Origin: Datisca glomerata
Lineage: Eukaryota; Streptophyta; Magnoliopsida; Cucurbitales; Datiscaceae
Assembly (NCBI GenBank): GCA_003255025.1
Contig: QANY01013428.1
Location: forward strand, 62,001-126,000
Length of the DNA: 64,000 nt
Reading direction: 5' to 3'
This document shows, piece after piece, positions 35,101 to 45,409 of the stretch (position 1 is the first letter of the stretch; each line of letters begins with the position of its first letter). The notes under the pieces are model-generated. The model made no database searches. It was not told where the DNA came from and saw nothing but the letters and a program-made list of their open reading frames with translations. The translations under genes were made by a program, and so were the position numbers.

Positions 35101-36745
35101 CCGAAAATGGGATGAATAGACTACTAACAGCATGATAAATGTAAAACTACGAAAGAATCCAACCAGGTTTTTTCATAATCAAAACCCGAGAAAAGACATT
35201 CATGCCACAGAATGGTTAAATATATATTAAATAGATGTAAAGTCATAACTCATATTCCATTAGTATGATACGGATTTCACTCATGTAATGGATCAAGAAA
35301 CCAGTTATGTCAAAACTTATAGAGATTGTATAATGGTCAAACTATATTCTAAAATATTTTGTACTTCCTTTTTTGAGACGCACGGCCACAACCAACTAGA
35401 CATATTGTATGCTTAGGCTCGCGCCTTTAAACAGCAGCCTCACAGTTTTATTCTCCTATGTCTTACCTAAAAGCGCCTGATCTCAAGAACAAGTATAATG
35501 TGTTGTCTTATATTCATATCTCAAGCTTACAGTCTACAATCAATTTGAGATTTTCAATATCACCCCTCGGCGTAGGTAGATCCCATCACTGACTGTGATA
35601 CCATGTGTTGGAATATGGATGCAATAAGCTGTGGATCAGTGCATGTAATAAAAAAATCCTTCTTTACCCTTTTTTAAATGCCCCGTCACAATGACTGACT
35701 CAAGCCAGGGACGGGTAGGCATATTTTTTTTATTAACTTATCCTTTTGTCTTTCAGATGTGATGTAACATGGTAACTTGAAGACAAAACTGGACCACTTT
35801 AAGACAAGATTGGTAATTTTCGTAAATCTTTCAAGTCCAAAACTAGCTGAGCATCTATAATTTGACCATATTCATTATTTTATTCAGACATCTTAAATTA
35901 TTTACCAAGTGCATGGAATTTAGGTCTATGAGTGGTGACTTAATATAATAATAAACAACTAGTAGATTTTCTACCCAAAAGAAAAATGATTTTTCACGGT
36001 TTTTTGCTCTAAAGTAGACTTAGCCTAAACATTTTGTTCTTTTCCTTCAATCATTCTGAATCCCGAGAACAAAAGATGCGTATTCAGGGTAATTCTTAAT
36101 CGCAACAAAACAGGAATTTAATTGATCATTCAAAATTAGAAGACATTCAAAATGACTGAAATATTCATTGCTTGAAAAACTTGTTAGAACTCATTTAGAT
36201 TTAGGTAATTGACATTAACTTCTAATTCAAAAGAAACCATCACCATTAACAATGAAGACACGGAAACACAATATTCAATCAGATTTTTAAAAGCATCTTA
36301 AACATTACAAGAAAAAACTACTGTAGAATCGTTGTCGCGCACACGTCTTGAAAAAGCCAGAAGGACAGGGAGATTCTCTGAACTAGAAAACAAAAAAACA
36401 ATTTTGGGAAAAGCATAACAATCCCAAGATAGTTAATGGCTTAAAAGAAAAATTCAAAAGAATAGAAAAATGACTTACCATAAAACTAAAACCGGTAACC
36501 CCAGCTAAAGAAATGGCTATGGCGGTGCTAGAAAGGGCAAGCTCGCCAAGATGCCCAACCATGGTGAGAGAAATCACCTGCAATAAATACTGAGATAAAA
36601 CGACAGCAACCATAGGTGCTGCTAGATAACCAACCGTCTTCAGCTCTTGCAAAAGCATTGTCCATGATGTACTTTGATTTTCTATTTGTTTCACTCTCTG
36701 TTTTAACAGTAAGCTTTCTTCCATTGGTTTCGCTGCGTCTTCCAT
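32181..36745 (-). CDS. MATE (DETOXIFICATION) family efflux transporter, seven exons, intact
   Basis: MATE proteins are 12-helix membrane carriers that export organic compounds in exchange for protons at the plasma membrane or tonoplast. Exons on the minus strand: 36,745-36,479; 34,979-34,435; 34,255-34,169; 34,016-33,960; 33,677-33,439; 32,968-32,763; 32,243-32,181. All six introns are GT-AG and all junction phases agree, giving 1,464 bp and 487 residues, the usual family length. Hallmarks: [14 protein letters not shown] (from residue 96), [15 protein letters not shown] (271), [11 protein letters not shown] (319), GIARGCGWQ (399). I start at [13 protein letters not shown]; an in-frame ATG 34 codons upstream adds a segment unlike family members. 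Intron 1 is 1.5 kb. The substrate cannot be inferred. It appears to be the only functional host gene here. Confidence 0.93.
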
Positions 36746-37340
36746 GGAACCCAGTTTTCGTGTCCCTAAGGAAAATAAGAAGCGGGAGTGTAGAATGATT
36801 TTAGTGGCCGAAATGAACAAGTTCGGAGTCTCTCTAGCGTAATGCAATAGCTGACCTTATATCTAATCGAAACCAAAATCTTTTTTAAACAAAAGAAAAA
36901 ATTGAATTGTCTTCATGGATTATCTACAGTACACGGACTAAAAGTCCCTGTACTGTACAGTGGAAAAATGGAGCACGCTAGCTGTTAGATGGCTAGCCAA
37001 ATGATTAAAATATGGGTCGTAAATGGCCCAGCCGGTTAGGGAGGTAAAAGCAACTTTTTGTTTTTTATTTTTTCTAGAAATACCACTTTAACCTTCATGA
37101 AATACTTGGTAAATTTTTGTGTAAAAATTATTCAAATTTTTTCTCACTTCTAATTGGAATATGATACTAAAAGATAGAGCGTAAGCTTAAATAAATATAA
37201 TTTAAATCAAAATGAAACAGCTCAAATAGTTATAAATTAAATTTAGTGAATCCATTTTAAAATGTCCATAATAAGTACATATTTAATGAATAATTATAGT
37301 CATTATTTATAAATTATCTATTTTTATGGTTGATATTTTC
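36746..37340. promoter_or_regulatory. Upstream region of MATE gene with inverted repeat
   Basis: Putative promoter of the minus-strand gene. A possible TATA-like GATATAAGG (minus strand) lies near 36,855-36,863. A 14-bp inverted repeat with one mismatch, ACAGTACACGGACT/AGTCCCTGTACTGT, sits at 36,926-36,956 with a 3-base spacer. The rest is AT-rich. Confidence 0.35.
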
Positions 37341-37359
37341 TCATGATTTAAATCTATAT

Positions 37360-37870
37360 TTTTAACACATATTATTTTCAATGACTAATTTCGTTGATTA
37401 TTATTTGTTTTAAAGGTGAGCTCTAACTTTTTATGGTTGATTTTACTTCATCATATTATGATCCTCTCATTTTTACTTCAAACAAAGTGAAATAGTCATC
37501 CAACCATAATTATATAAGAAGTATGTGAAAGTTGAAAAAAATATTAACACAAATTATTATTTTCAATGAATAATTCAGTTTATTATTATTTATTTTAATG
37601 GTCAAAGATGGCGAAGAAAATAGTTTTTTTATGAACAATTATTTTCAATGGCTCGTTATTATTTGTTTAAAGGTGAGTTTAAAGTTGGCCATGAAAAATA
37701 AAAATAAAGTAACCATTAACCCTAAAATCTAAATCTTAACACTTAAACCCTAAATCTTAACCCCTAAACCATAAATCTCAAACCCTAAATCCTAGTTATT
37801 TCATCACATAGTGATCCTCTCATGTTTACTTCAAACACACGGGAGGGATTCCAACCTTAGTTATTTTTGA
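37360..37870. repeat. Complex tandem repeat with telomere-like CCCTAAA cluster
   Basis: A unit containing TATTTTCAATGACTAATT, GTTGATTATTATTTG and AAAGGTGAG recurs at about 37,370, 37,555 and 37,635, and the phrase GATCCTCTCATTTTTACTTC at 37,461 returns as GATCCTCTCATGTTTACTTC at 37,812. Between them (37,715-37,797) is a string of ACCCTAAA, TTAAACCCTAAATCTTAA and similar words resembling degenerate plant telomere repeats. Confidence 0.6.
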
Positions 37871-37941
37871 AATGTATATGAAAGTTAAAGAAAGTAAACC
37901 CTAAACACTAATGATATATATTTTAATATACCATCAATATA

Positions 37942-38868
37942 CACTACAATAAAAATGATTTTTTTGGCGATATTATGACGGCGGTTATGCCAACGGCCGG
38001 TAAAAAAACCGACAAAACTTTGGCAGTGGTTTTTAAGCATTTTGTGGCAATTTTTATAACCTTTAAATCGTTTATTTTTCCTTTTCACCCACACCCGCGC
38101 GAAATGTTTTACGTGTAGCGGCAATTTTTAAGACATTTGGCGGCACTTTTAAAACCGCCGCTAAATAACCTTTAAATCCCTAATTTTTCCTTTCAGACCT
38201 ACGATTCCCCCCTCTCTCTGCAATAGGCGACGCGACCTCTGCCGTAATTTTTTACCGTCAGCTACTCCACCGCAAGCTCCCCTACCACAAACTCCTCCAC
38301 GATCTACAGGTATTTTATCGTACTATAATTTTAACAAGAGTTTTCAACTTTATAGAAATTATTATTCATCATAATATATGTAAACACTATTTACTGCAAA
38401 TTTAAGATAATATGTAGTATTATAGTATTAATACTATAATCAAATGTAAGACACTTATAGCGAGTTCTACCCAATTTATATCATCACATCTCAGAATTTT
38501 ATACACATGAACAATGAAATATAAAATTACTCCGGAATCGATCCTTTTGTGATTGGACTAAAAATATAAGGTAATCAATAAAAATAGACATGTATTTAAT
38601 TGAAGGGTATACTTATAATTAACTATACATTAATTATGCAGAAATGAAAAAAAAAACAATATATTATAGATTAAGTTGTTGATAAGGCACACTAAAAATT
38701 GTTTGAATCTAGTAAGTTGAAATGCTTAAAATACGTGTTTGGTCAATTTATCGTTGACTCATTACTTTATTTAAAAGAGAAAAAAAGAAAAACTCGATTC
38801 AACGATGAACCAAACATGGTCTTTGTTTTTGCAATATTAGTCTCTATGTTATGATTTTTGTTGTAGTG
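37942..38868. mobile_element. Small non-autonomous CACTA element
   Basis: 927 bp from CACTACAATAAAAATGAT to ATGATTTTTGTTGTAGTG; the 18-bp terminal inverted repeats match at 16 positions. GGCGG/CCGCC-type words cluster near the left end (37,978-38,160), as in CACTA subterminal regions. No transposase. The flanking trinucleotides (ATA, TAT) do not match, so the duplication is not preserved or the edge is off by a base. Confidence 0.7.
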
Positions 38869-39224
38869 TATTGTATTCTATTACTTCTAATTTTGTTAAT
38901 CAGGTAAACTTTATGCTTTGTATTTGAGTTTTGTGTCTTTCAACAGCCACTTTCTTTTTGGATTTATCAAATTAACTTTGTAAATGTATTGCTCAGCTTA
39001 TATAGTTCATCACTTATAACTTAAATAAGTAAATAACTTATTTTATGACAACGTTTGACACAATTAATTGAAATAAACTAGCAGCTTATTTAAGTTAAAG
39101 GTAATAAAATTTAAATTAAATTAATCTAACTTTTTATAATTTATTCACATCTTCAAAGTGACCCTCATCTTTTTTTAAAACTACACTAACATATTTCTCT
39201 TCTTCATGACAGATCTAAAAAATG

Positions 39225-39425
39225 AGTATAGGTGTACAAATAATTGAAGTAAAGAAACCGAACCGATGAGCTAAAGTAACCGAATCGAACCGACTCGGTT
39301 CAATACGTTTCTTTAATTTTAGTAGTTCGATTCGGTAAAATTAAGTAATCAGATTTTCGGTTCGGTAAAATTAAGTAATCAGATTTTTAGTACGGTTTCC
39401 TTTTCCTTAAAATAGTAAAGGATGC
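39225..39425. repeat. hAT-like terminal sequence with internal duplication
   Basis: TATAGGTGTACAAAT, then AAACCGAACCGATGAGC and ACCGAATCGAACCGACTCGG, resembles hAT ends. The phrase TTCGGTAAAATTAAGTAATC followed by AGATTTT is duplicated in tandem at about 39,332-39,390. No second end was identified. Confidence 0.35.
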
Positions 39426-39520
39426 GAATCCAACCAGACCACGAACCATATTATTATTATTATTTGATTATTTCGGCATCGCAACATTCCTTCTGCTGAT
39501 TAAGATTCTTTTAATACAGG

Positions 39521-39846
39521 TGTTAGGAGCATCATGATATTTGTTGTCGGTGGAAAGACATGCTACGTGCTGGAAATCTGTATGCAGAGAGGAAGCAATT
39601 CCGCTTATGAAATTCGTTTATGCTTATCTGGACTGTGGGTCTTTGAGCGATGACAATCGCCTGAAATGGGAAGGGAACACTACTTTGTTTAGCAAATGTG
39701 ATCCAGCTGATGAAACTATTAGTTTCAATTATAAGATTTTTGCAAACGCAATTACAGAAAATGTGATCTCCTTATGGTGTCTTGACAAATGTCTATTGTC
39801 TTTGGCGCGGGGCTTGCAGAACTTGAGCTTAGTGAGGATGATATAA
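39521..39846 (+). pseudogene. Exon-like fragment of an unidentified host gene
   Basis: After an acceptor-like TTTTAATACAG (39,510-39,520) an open frame runs to TAA at 39,846. It is broken by one TGA near its start; the ATG at 39,541 is not necessarily a start. The protein (MKFVYAYLDCGSLSDDNRLK, FSKCDPADETISFNYKIFAN, ENVISLWCLDKCLLSLARGL) has normal, non-repetitive amino-acid composition, unlike its AT-rich surroundings. I do not recognise the family. It may be the last exon of a decayed gene or a piece carried by a transposon. Confidence 0.35.
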
Positions 39847-40251
39847 AATGTCTATAATTGTTAATTAAAATTTAGATATTTAGTTAATCAATTATTACAA
39901 GTTCAGTCAATTTATAACATATAAAAAATTGCTGAATGAGAGAAACATGCTTAAATAATCATGTCTTTAGTAATATATTAAATTTTCTGACTCGTCTTTA
40001 AATTTGTATGATAGGTCCTATATGTTTTCAAGATTGCTCTCTGATTGCCTTTAACAAAATATCAACTAATCCTCTCTTTCTCTAATTAAATTAGCGTTAC
40101 CATCGTGATTAAGCTTACTATCATGACTTGTGTGTTTGTGTGTGTCTTAACCTTGTAATTCTAAAATATAATGTATTGTTATCTTCTTCTTATCAATAGA
40201 AAAGTTTCAGTTGTCTTCTTTTAAGTTAGTATTAGAGCTTAAACACCAGAA

Positions 40252-40960
40252 ATGGCAACCCCTAAGTAAAGCTTACAAAATAGTGACTCGACTGACAGTG
40301 TGGAAAGGTAATCTATCGAGCTTAGCCTCTTTGCCAACACCCTTAGATCAACTCATTCAATAAAATTAGACAGAGAGAACTACATTGTCTGAAAATCCAA
40401 AGTGGTTCCTTCCATAATTGGACATGGACTTACAAACTACATAATGAATGTAGAAGCAAGACTTGTGCAGCATCAAGATGATGGAAATCTCAACTCAAAT
40501 TACGTTTAATGGCTCAGACATGACCAATTATTGTTGAGTTGGCTCTTATCAACCATGGGTGATCGTGTACTGGGTTCAGTTTTTCAATATGAAACCTTAA
40601 AAAGCCTCTGGTATTCTCTAGAAAGGACATTTGTCAGCAGATCTCGAGTAAAGCTCCTTGAGCTCAAGAACTCTCTATATAATACAACACAAGAAGACAT
40701 CATTATCTGATTACTTTGATGTAGTGAGAGGGATAAATGACAGCTTGTTAGCTACTGATGATCCTATTAGTGATCAAAACTTAGTGCTGCATATCTTAAA
40801 TAGAATGCCCTCTGATTTTGATCTAGATGTAGTAAATATTTACTCCAAGACCTGATAATCTAACTATAGAAGAGGTTCAGTCCATGTTAATGATACATGA
40901 GGCTAGAGTGATAAAATTAAACTGGAAAAAGAGGCCAAAATGAAAACCAATGCACATTTA
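40252..40960 (+). pseudogene. Copia gag (UBN2-type), broken
   Basis: From ATG at 40,252 the frames give KLDRENYIVWKSKVVPSIIG (opening of the copia gag domain), then SRSRVKLLELKNSLYN-like, SDYFDVVRGINDSLLATDDP and LVLHILNRMPSDFDLDVVNI, and finally IEEVQSMLMIHEARV. This is the full UBN2-type gag core, with several frameshifts and stops. A serine/asparagine-rich tail follows, but no zinc knuckle or protease. Confidence 0.75.
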
Positions 40961-41205
40961 ACTCATGGCTCATGAAATTTTAACCAACAATCACATAGAA
41001 GAAATGGACAAGACCAATAATAATGGTCTCAAGCAAACTATATGAACTCGAGTCCACTGTATGTGGTTGAATCCCCATAAACTTGAGGGGGTAGTTAAGA
41101 AATGTTATTTTTATTGTCCACCTAAGCTGCCACCTCACTATATCACACTTCCATGCAGGTAGGATGAGCTAGCATACCCATTATAGTATGAGCTAGCATG
41201 GCCTA

Positions 41206-41445
41206 AAGTTTTTTTTAGAGAACATATGTCTATGGTAGTGTAGTCCATTCTTAAGGACTTAGGCTCATTGTAGAGTCATGGCCATAAGTTTCCTTTAGAG
41301 AACGGATGCCCATTGTAATACAGTCCATTCTCGAGGACTTTGATTCATTGTAGAGTCATGTCTCCAAGTTTCCTTTAGAGAATAAATGAAATTATAGTGC
41401 AGATCGTTCTCAAGAACTTAGACTCATTTTACAGCCATGGCCCTG
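41206..41445. repeat. 80-bp tandem repeat, three copies
   Basis: Units start at 41,206, 41,286 and 41,366 with AAGTTTCCTTTAGAGAAC or close variants and contain CAGTCCATTCTCGAGGACTT and CATTGTAGAGTCATG. The period is exactly 80 bp at both steps. It lies in the LTR of the gag-only copia. Confidence 0.85.
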
Positions 41446-41549
41446 AGTTTCTGTTTCTATCTATTAAAGAGGGAAGAACTGATTGACATCAATAATTTTT
41501 ACATGAAATATCCTTAACGGGAAAATACCACGGGAAACATATCCACTAT

Positions 41550-42796
41550 AATAATTTTTATGCATACATGTCAGATATAGTATTTCTTCAAATGGGCAGC
41601 ATTCCATGGTTTCCCAAGTCTTGACCATCTTTTGTTATGAGATAATAATATCGACTGCTTCTAACTTCGATGATAATGTATGGACCTTTTCAATTTGGTC
41701 CTAATTTTCCTTCCGTTTGGAAGATATTTTCAATACTAGATCCTCTTTGTAGAATCCCCATTTTTTATCCACTTACGAAAATAGATTCTTCTTTTCTGAT
41801 TGTAACTGGCCATTATGAATTGCTTCCCGTCTTCCTTCTAGAAAGTCCAGGTTTTCTTTTATTAATTCAGCATTTTGTGGCTCACTCAAGCTTGATTTTA
41901 TAGTTGGGTTTCTGATTTCAACTTGTACTTGACACTTTGTTGTTGGATTTTCCTTCCTAGATGTTTATCTTCAAGCATTCCCCATTTGTTAGGTAAAACA
42001 TTATGTCATCTTACCAGTTGGGTTCTACCTCAATTTCCACATCAACGAAGATGAGGAATGAATGTTTTATGCTTGGTTCTTTGAGAAATTCAACTAGTAC
42101 ACTTCTTTTGTAAGGAAGTTGTAACGCTGATCCCAATATTGCTAACGCATCTGCAAGGCTGTTCTCAGCTTTGGAATCTGCTGAATTTCATATATTTTTC
42201 AAAAGGCTCAACAAATCTTTGGTCTGTTGTAAGTATTCAATAATCCTTGGATCCTTGTTGAGAATTCTAATGTTACCTACTTTACAATTAACATAGAATC
42301 ATAGTAAATCTTAATTTCATTACCTCCAATTCTAGCAACACATTTACCCTACAATTAAGGCTTTATATTCTACCTCTTTGCTTGAAGCATCGAACCCAAA
42401 AGAGATTGAATGCTCCAATGTTTCTATGAGTATGGTTTGTATCACAATTCCCGCTCCCACTCCTCAATTATTTGATGCGCTGTCCGCAAATAATATCCAA
42501 GAGTTGTTTTTAGTTTTTGTTAGGATATTCCTGTTTAGGTCTTCTTCGTCATGAGTGAAATCAGCCACAAAATCAACCATCACTTGTTCTTTGATCGATT
42601 TCCTAGATTCATAACACATTTCATACTGCCCAAGCTCAATTGACCATTTCGCCATTCTCTAGCTTATCTCCGGAGAATGCAATAGGCTTCTATTTGGTAA
42701 ATCCGTTAACATCTTGATGGCATGAGCTTGGAAGTAAGGCTTTAACTTTCTCACTGTGATCACAACCGCCAATATTAATGTTTCCATTTTTTATAC
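41550..42796 (-). pseudogene. Tat-type gypsy pol fragment (RNase H and integrase C-terminus)
   Basis: The minus strand from 42,796 reads METLILAVVITVRKLKPYFQ, then MAKWSIELGQYEMCYESRKS, VDFVADFTHDEE and WILFADSASNN (RNase H, with the usual Asp of the first strand changed in context), continuing to SFGFDASSKEVEYKALIVG. At 41,780-41,560 it gives GPYIIIEVRSSRYYYLITKD, then KPWNAAHLKKYYI, the integrase C-terminal end. Most of the integrase core between them is lost. The right side is cut by a family B LTR. Confidence 0.75.
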
Positions 42797-44449
42797 CTTG
42801 TTTTGGAGATTTAGTGATGTGGATGGCTAGGGACATGATCTTTCAAGATTTGAAATCTAAGATTTCCTAACGAATCATATATTAGTTTTCTTAAGTGTTA
42901 ATTCTGAAACTGAATGATTATTGAGCTCAAATTTATAATAAGATTATAAATTAGTCATTCACTAGTGGATTAATGGTACTTAAGGATCAAGAGGTAATTG
43001 AAAGGGCAAAATGGTAATTTTGATCAGTTTTTATTTACGAACCAATAATTGAAGGACAAAACTATATGAAATGATTATGTCAGTGAACTGCATGAGAATA
43101 CTCTGTAAATACATTCTATAATCTCTAAGAGTGCAATTTCATATTTATAGTGGAGTAATAATAGAATTAATAAACACTATTATTTAATTAAAGAGTTTAA
43201 TTAATAATCTAGTTTATTGGAGCTTAGGATTATAGATCCAAGGTCCCCAAGTCACTTCTATACTACGTTGTTTAGGGTGTGAATATTTCAGGACATGAGA
43301 AGAGAACTGATTTGCAAAAGAAATTTTTATTCCATGGCAAGTACATAATTATGAGATAATTATGTGTTATTAATTAATTAAGAATTAATTAATTGAATTA
43401 TATTTATATATTTAAATATAATTTTCAGAAATTATATATATATATANAATTTAAATCAACTAAATATGTTATTTGTGAAATAAAAGATAAGTTAGTTGAT
43501 GGGGATAATCATATAAGTTAATTTTGAATTAACTGATATTTAAATAATTATCTTATTAAAATAAATATTTAATCCGCAGTAATTGTCACGTGTCAATCAT
43601 TGACATGGTATCATAAATTGACATGGATTATTGTGGTGCAACGTGGCGGCACCACTGCAGTGGTGCCATGTGGCATTGTGCTCACTCATGGCTAAATAGT
43701 ACCCTGTGACACTGCAGTTGCGCACAATTGCAGTAGGACCCACTTCAATTGATAATTTTATAATTAAATATTATTTCAGTTTATCTCTAAAAATCTGATA
43801 CGTCATTATCTAAAATATATACAGATATTATTCTAATGGCCTGAGTCGTTGAAAGAAAATGAGAGAATCAGTTGATCAGATCATCAGTTCGTCAATCAAG
43901 AGTTGAATTGAGAACACGATTGGTGTCAGAGAGATTTTCTTCTGTGATTAAACGTTAATCAAATCTTTAAAAAGAATAATCATCACGTTCTTTTAAAGAA
44001 TCGTCTCACTAAAGTCCTCCTTAGTAAATTTCTAGATCTCATGTGTTGAGAACATCTAGAGACAGAAAAGTGTCTTGTAATATTCTACGTGCCCACACAC
44101 ATCCTAGTGCGTTGAGGATTGACTTAGAAAATCTTGGTGTAGATCTCGGAGTCTACTGATCGTTGGAACGATTTTCTGGGAACAGAGGATCGATCGGTTT
44201 TTGCAAGGACACTTGATATAGGCTACAAGAGATATATGATTCCTAACCTTATATGCTGTAGATTTAACTTATAAATACATAATGGATCCTGACTGACTGA
44301 AAAAAAAAATTCAATAAAAGTTTTTATTTTATTATCGTAGTGTCACGCAGGTTTTATTTTATTAAAATATTTATTTTTATTAAAAATTTAATTTTTGAAA
44401 AGTTCACACGTGCCTCAACGCTTCCGCTGTACACGCGTCACGACCAATA
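42797..44449 (+). repeat. Family B LTR, missing its first ~550 bp
   Basis: Aligns by eye with the solo LTR at 61,794-63,369 from its GATTCAGTGATGTGGATGG block to the end, and carries an extra ~0.5 kb shared with 11,555-12,000 that the solo copy lacks. Ends CCAATA at 44,449, followed by TAGAA. Contains a perfect 20-bp palindrome (43,648-43,667) and an undetermined base at 43,447. Confidence 0.8.
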
Positions 44450-44815
44450 TAGAATGGTTGGGATATTCCAGACCATAACCCATATGGCAATCTTCCTCAT
44501 CTCCTCTTTTGTAAGTTTCAAACTAGGGGACTAGATCTTCAAGATTATGGGTCTGCCCAGCAGGTACCAGGGTCCTCCATGAAAAAACGATTCTTTGTCT
44601 TCAACAGTTTGGAAGGTAAAGAAGAAGAAACCAGACTATTTCTGCGACCTCTTTTAAACGCTTTTTATTCCAGAGTCTAAACGCAGCTTGGCTAACTGAA
44701 TGATACGCAGGTTTTTTATCAAGAAAATGCACTACTAGTGTATTCTCACATTTTTCATTGTCGTGATCACGTTCTCTCTTCAGCTTCAATTGTTTGTCAA
44801 AATTTATTCTTTACT
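44450..44815 (-). pseudogene. LINE ORF1, N-terminal DUF4283 part
   Basis: The minus strand reads NTLVVHFLDKKPAYHSVSQA, FRLWNKK, then in a second frame FFHGGPWYLLGRPIILKI and LTKEEMRKIAIWVMVWNIPT, the first two-thirds of the DUF4283 domain. It ends at the TAGAA/TTCTA target site next to the family B LTR. The rest of the same domain continues, in frame, from the TTCTA copy at 12,527 on the other strand. Confidence 0.75.
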
Positions 44816-45367
44816 AAATATTTCTTTCATCTAATCGATTGTTTTGATTGTTCATTTTTCAGGTTGAAAAATATAAGAAAGACGATTATATGAAGAGTTA
44901 CAAATTCTCCTATTTTTCAAACCTTGATTCTCATCTTAGCTTAGATTTAACTGAACTTTGTTAATTAGATATGATTCTCAATTCTCATCTTGATTCTCAT
45001 ATTAATTTTTTCATTCATATTATGTGACAACGAAGAGTTTTTATTTTCTCATTTTGTTCTCTATGTTTTTCTTCGAATAGCGAGTTGGGCTTTAAGTATT
45101 AGTAGATCCAAGTAGAAAATTTAGTTCAGTACATCAATGCTAAGTTTTTTTCCATCGGTTTGATAAATTCATTATCTCAGTACAATTGTTAAAACAAACG
45201 ATATATAACATTATTTCATAAGCTATTTTTTCCTTTTTCTTTTTTCGCAACAACTATTTTTGTATCTAAGTTTATTACATTCTAAATACGAAATCAATTA
45301 TATGTTAAAAATAATTTTGTTTTATTCATCGATATAGATTCAAACTTTTAGATATTGAATGGTCATA
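44816..45367. other. AT-rich DNA, nothing recognised
   Basis: No coding frame or repeat stands out. It may include further 5' LINE sequence that I cannot identify. Confidence 0.4.
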
Positions 45368-45378
45368 TCTTATATCTT

Positions 45379-45409
<31 letters not shown>

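Larger units (their letters stand above)
39847..41500 (+). mobile_element. Gag-only Ty1/copia derivative
   Basis: The order is LTR-like end with TATCAATAG near 40,190, primer site TTAGTATTAGAGCTT (40,226-40,240; family form TTGGTATCAGAGCTT), gag, then with no pol at all a polypurine-type AACTTGAGGGGGTAG (41,080-41,094) and a TTAAGAAATGTTATT start of the next LTR. The right LTR contains an 80-bp tandem repeat. I could not align the two LTR parts, since only the end of one and the start of the other are clear. Confidence 0.55.

Noticed and set aside
37942..38868. Start of a host gene (CT-rich leader with GTATTT donor near 38,310)
   Set aside because: The segment is bounded by CACTA terminal repeats and no coding continuation was found.
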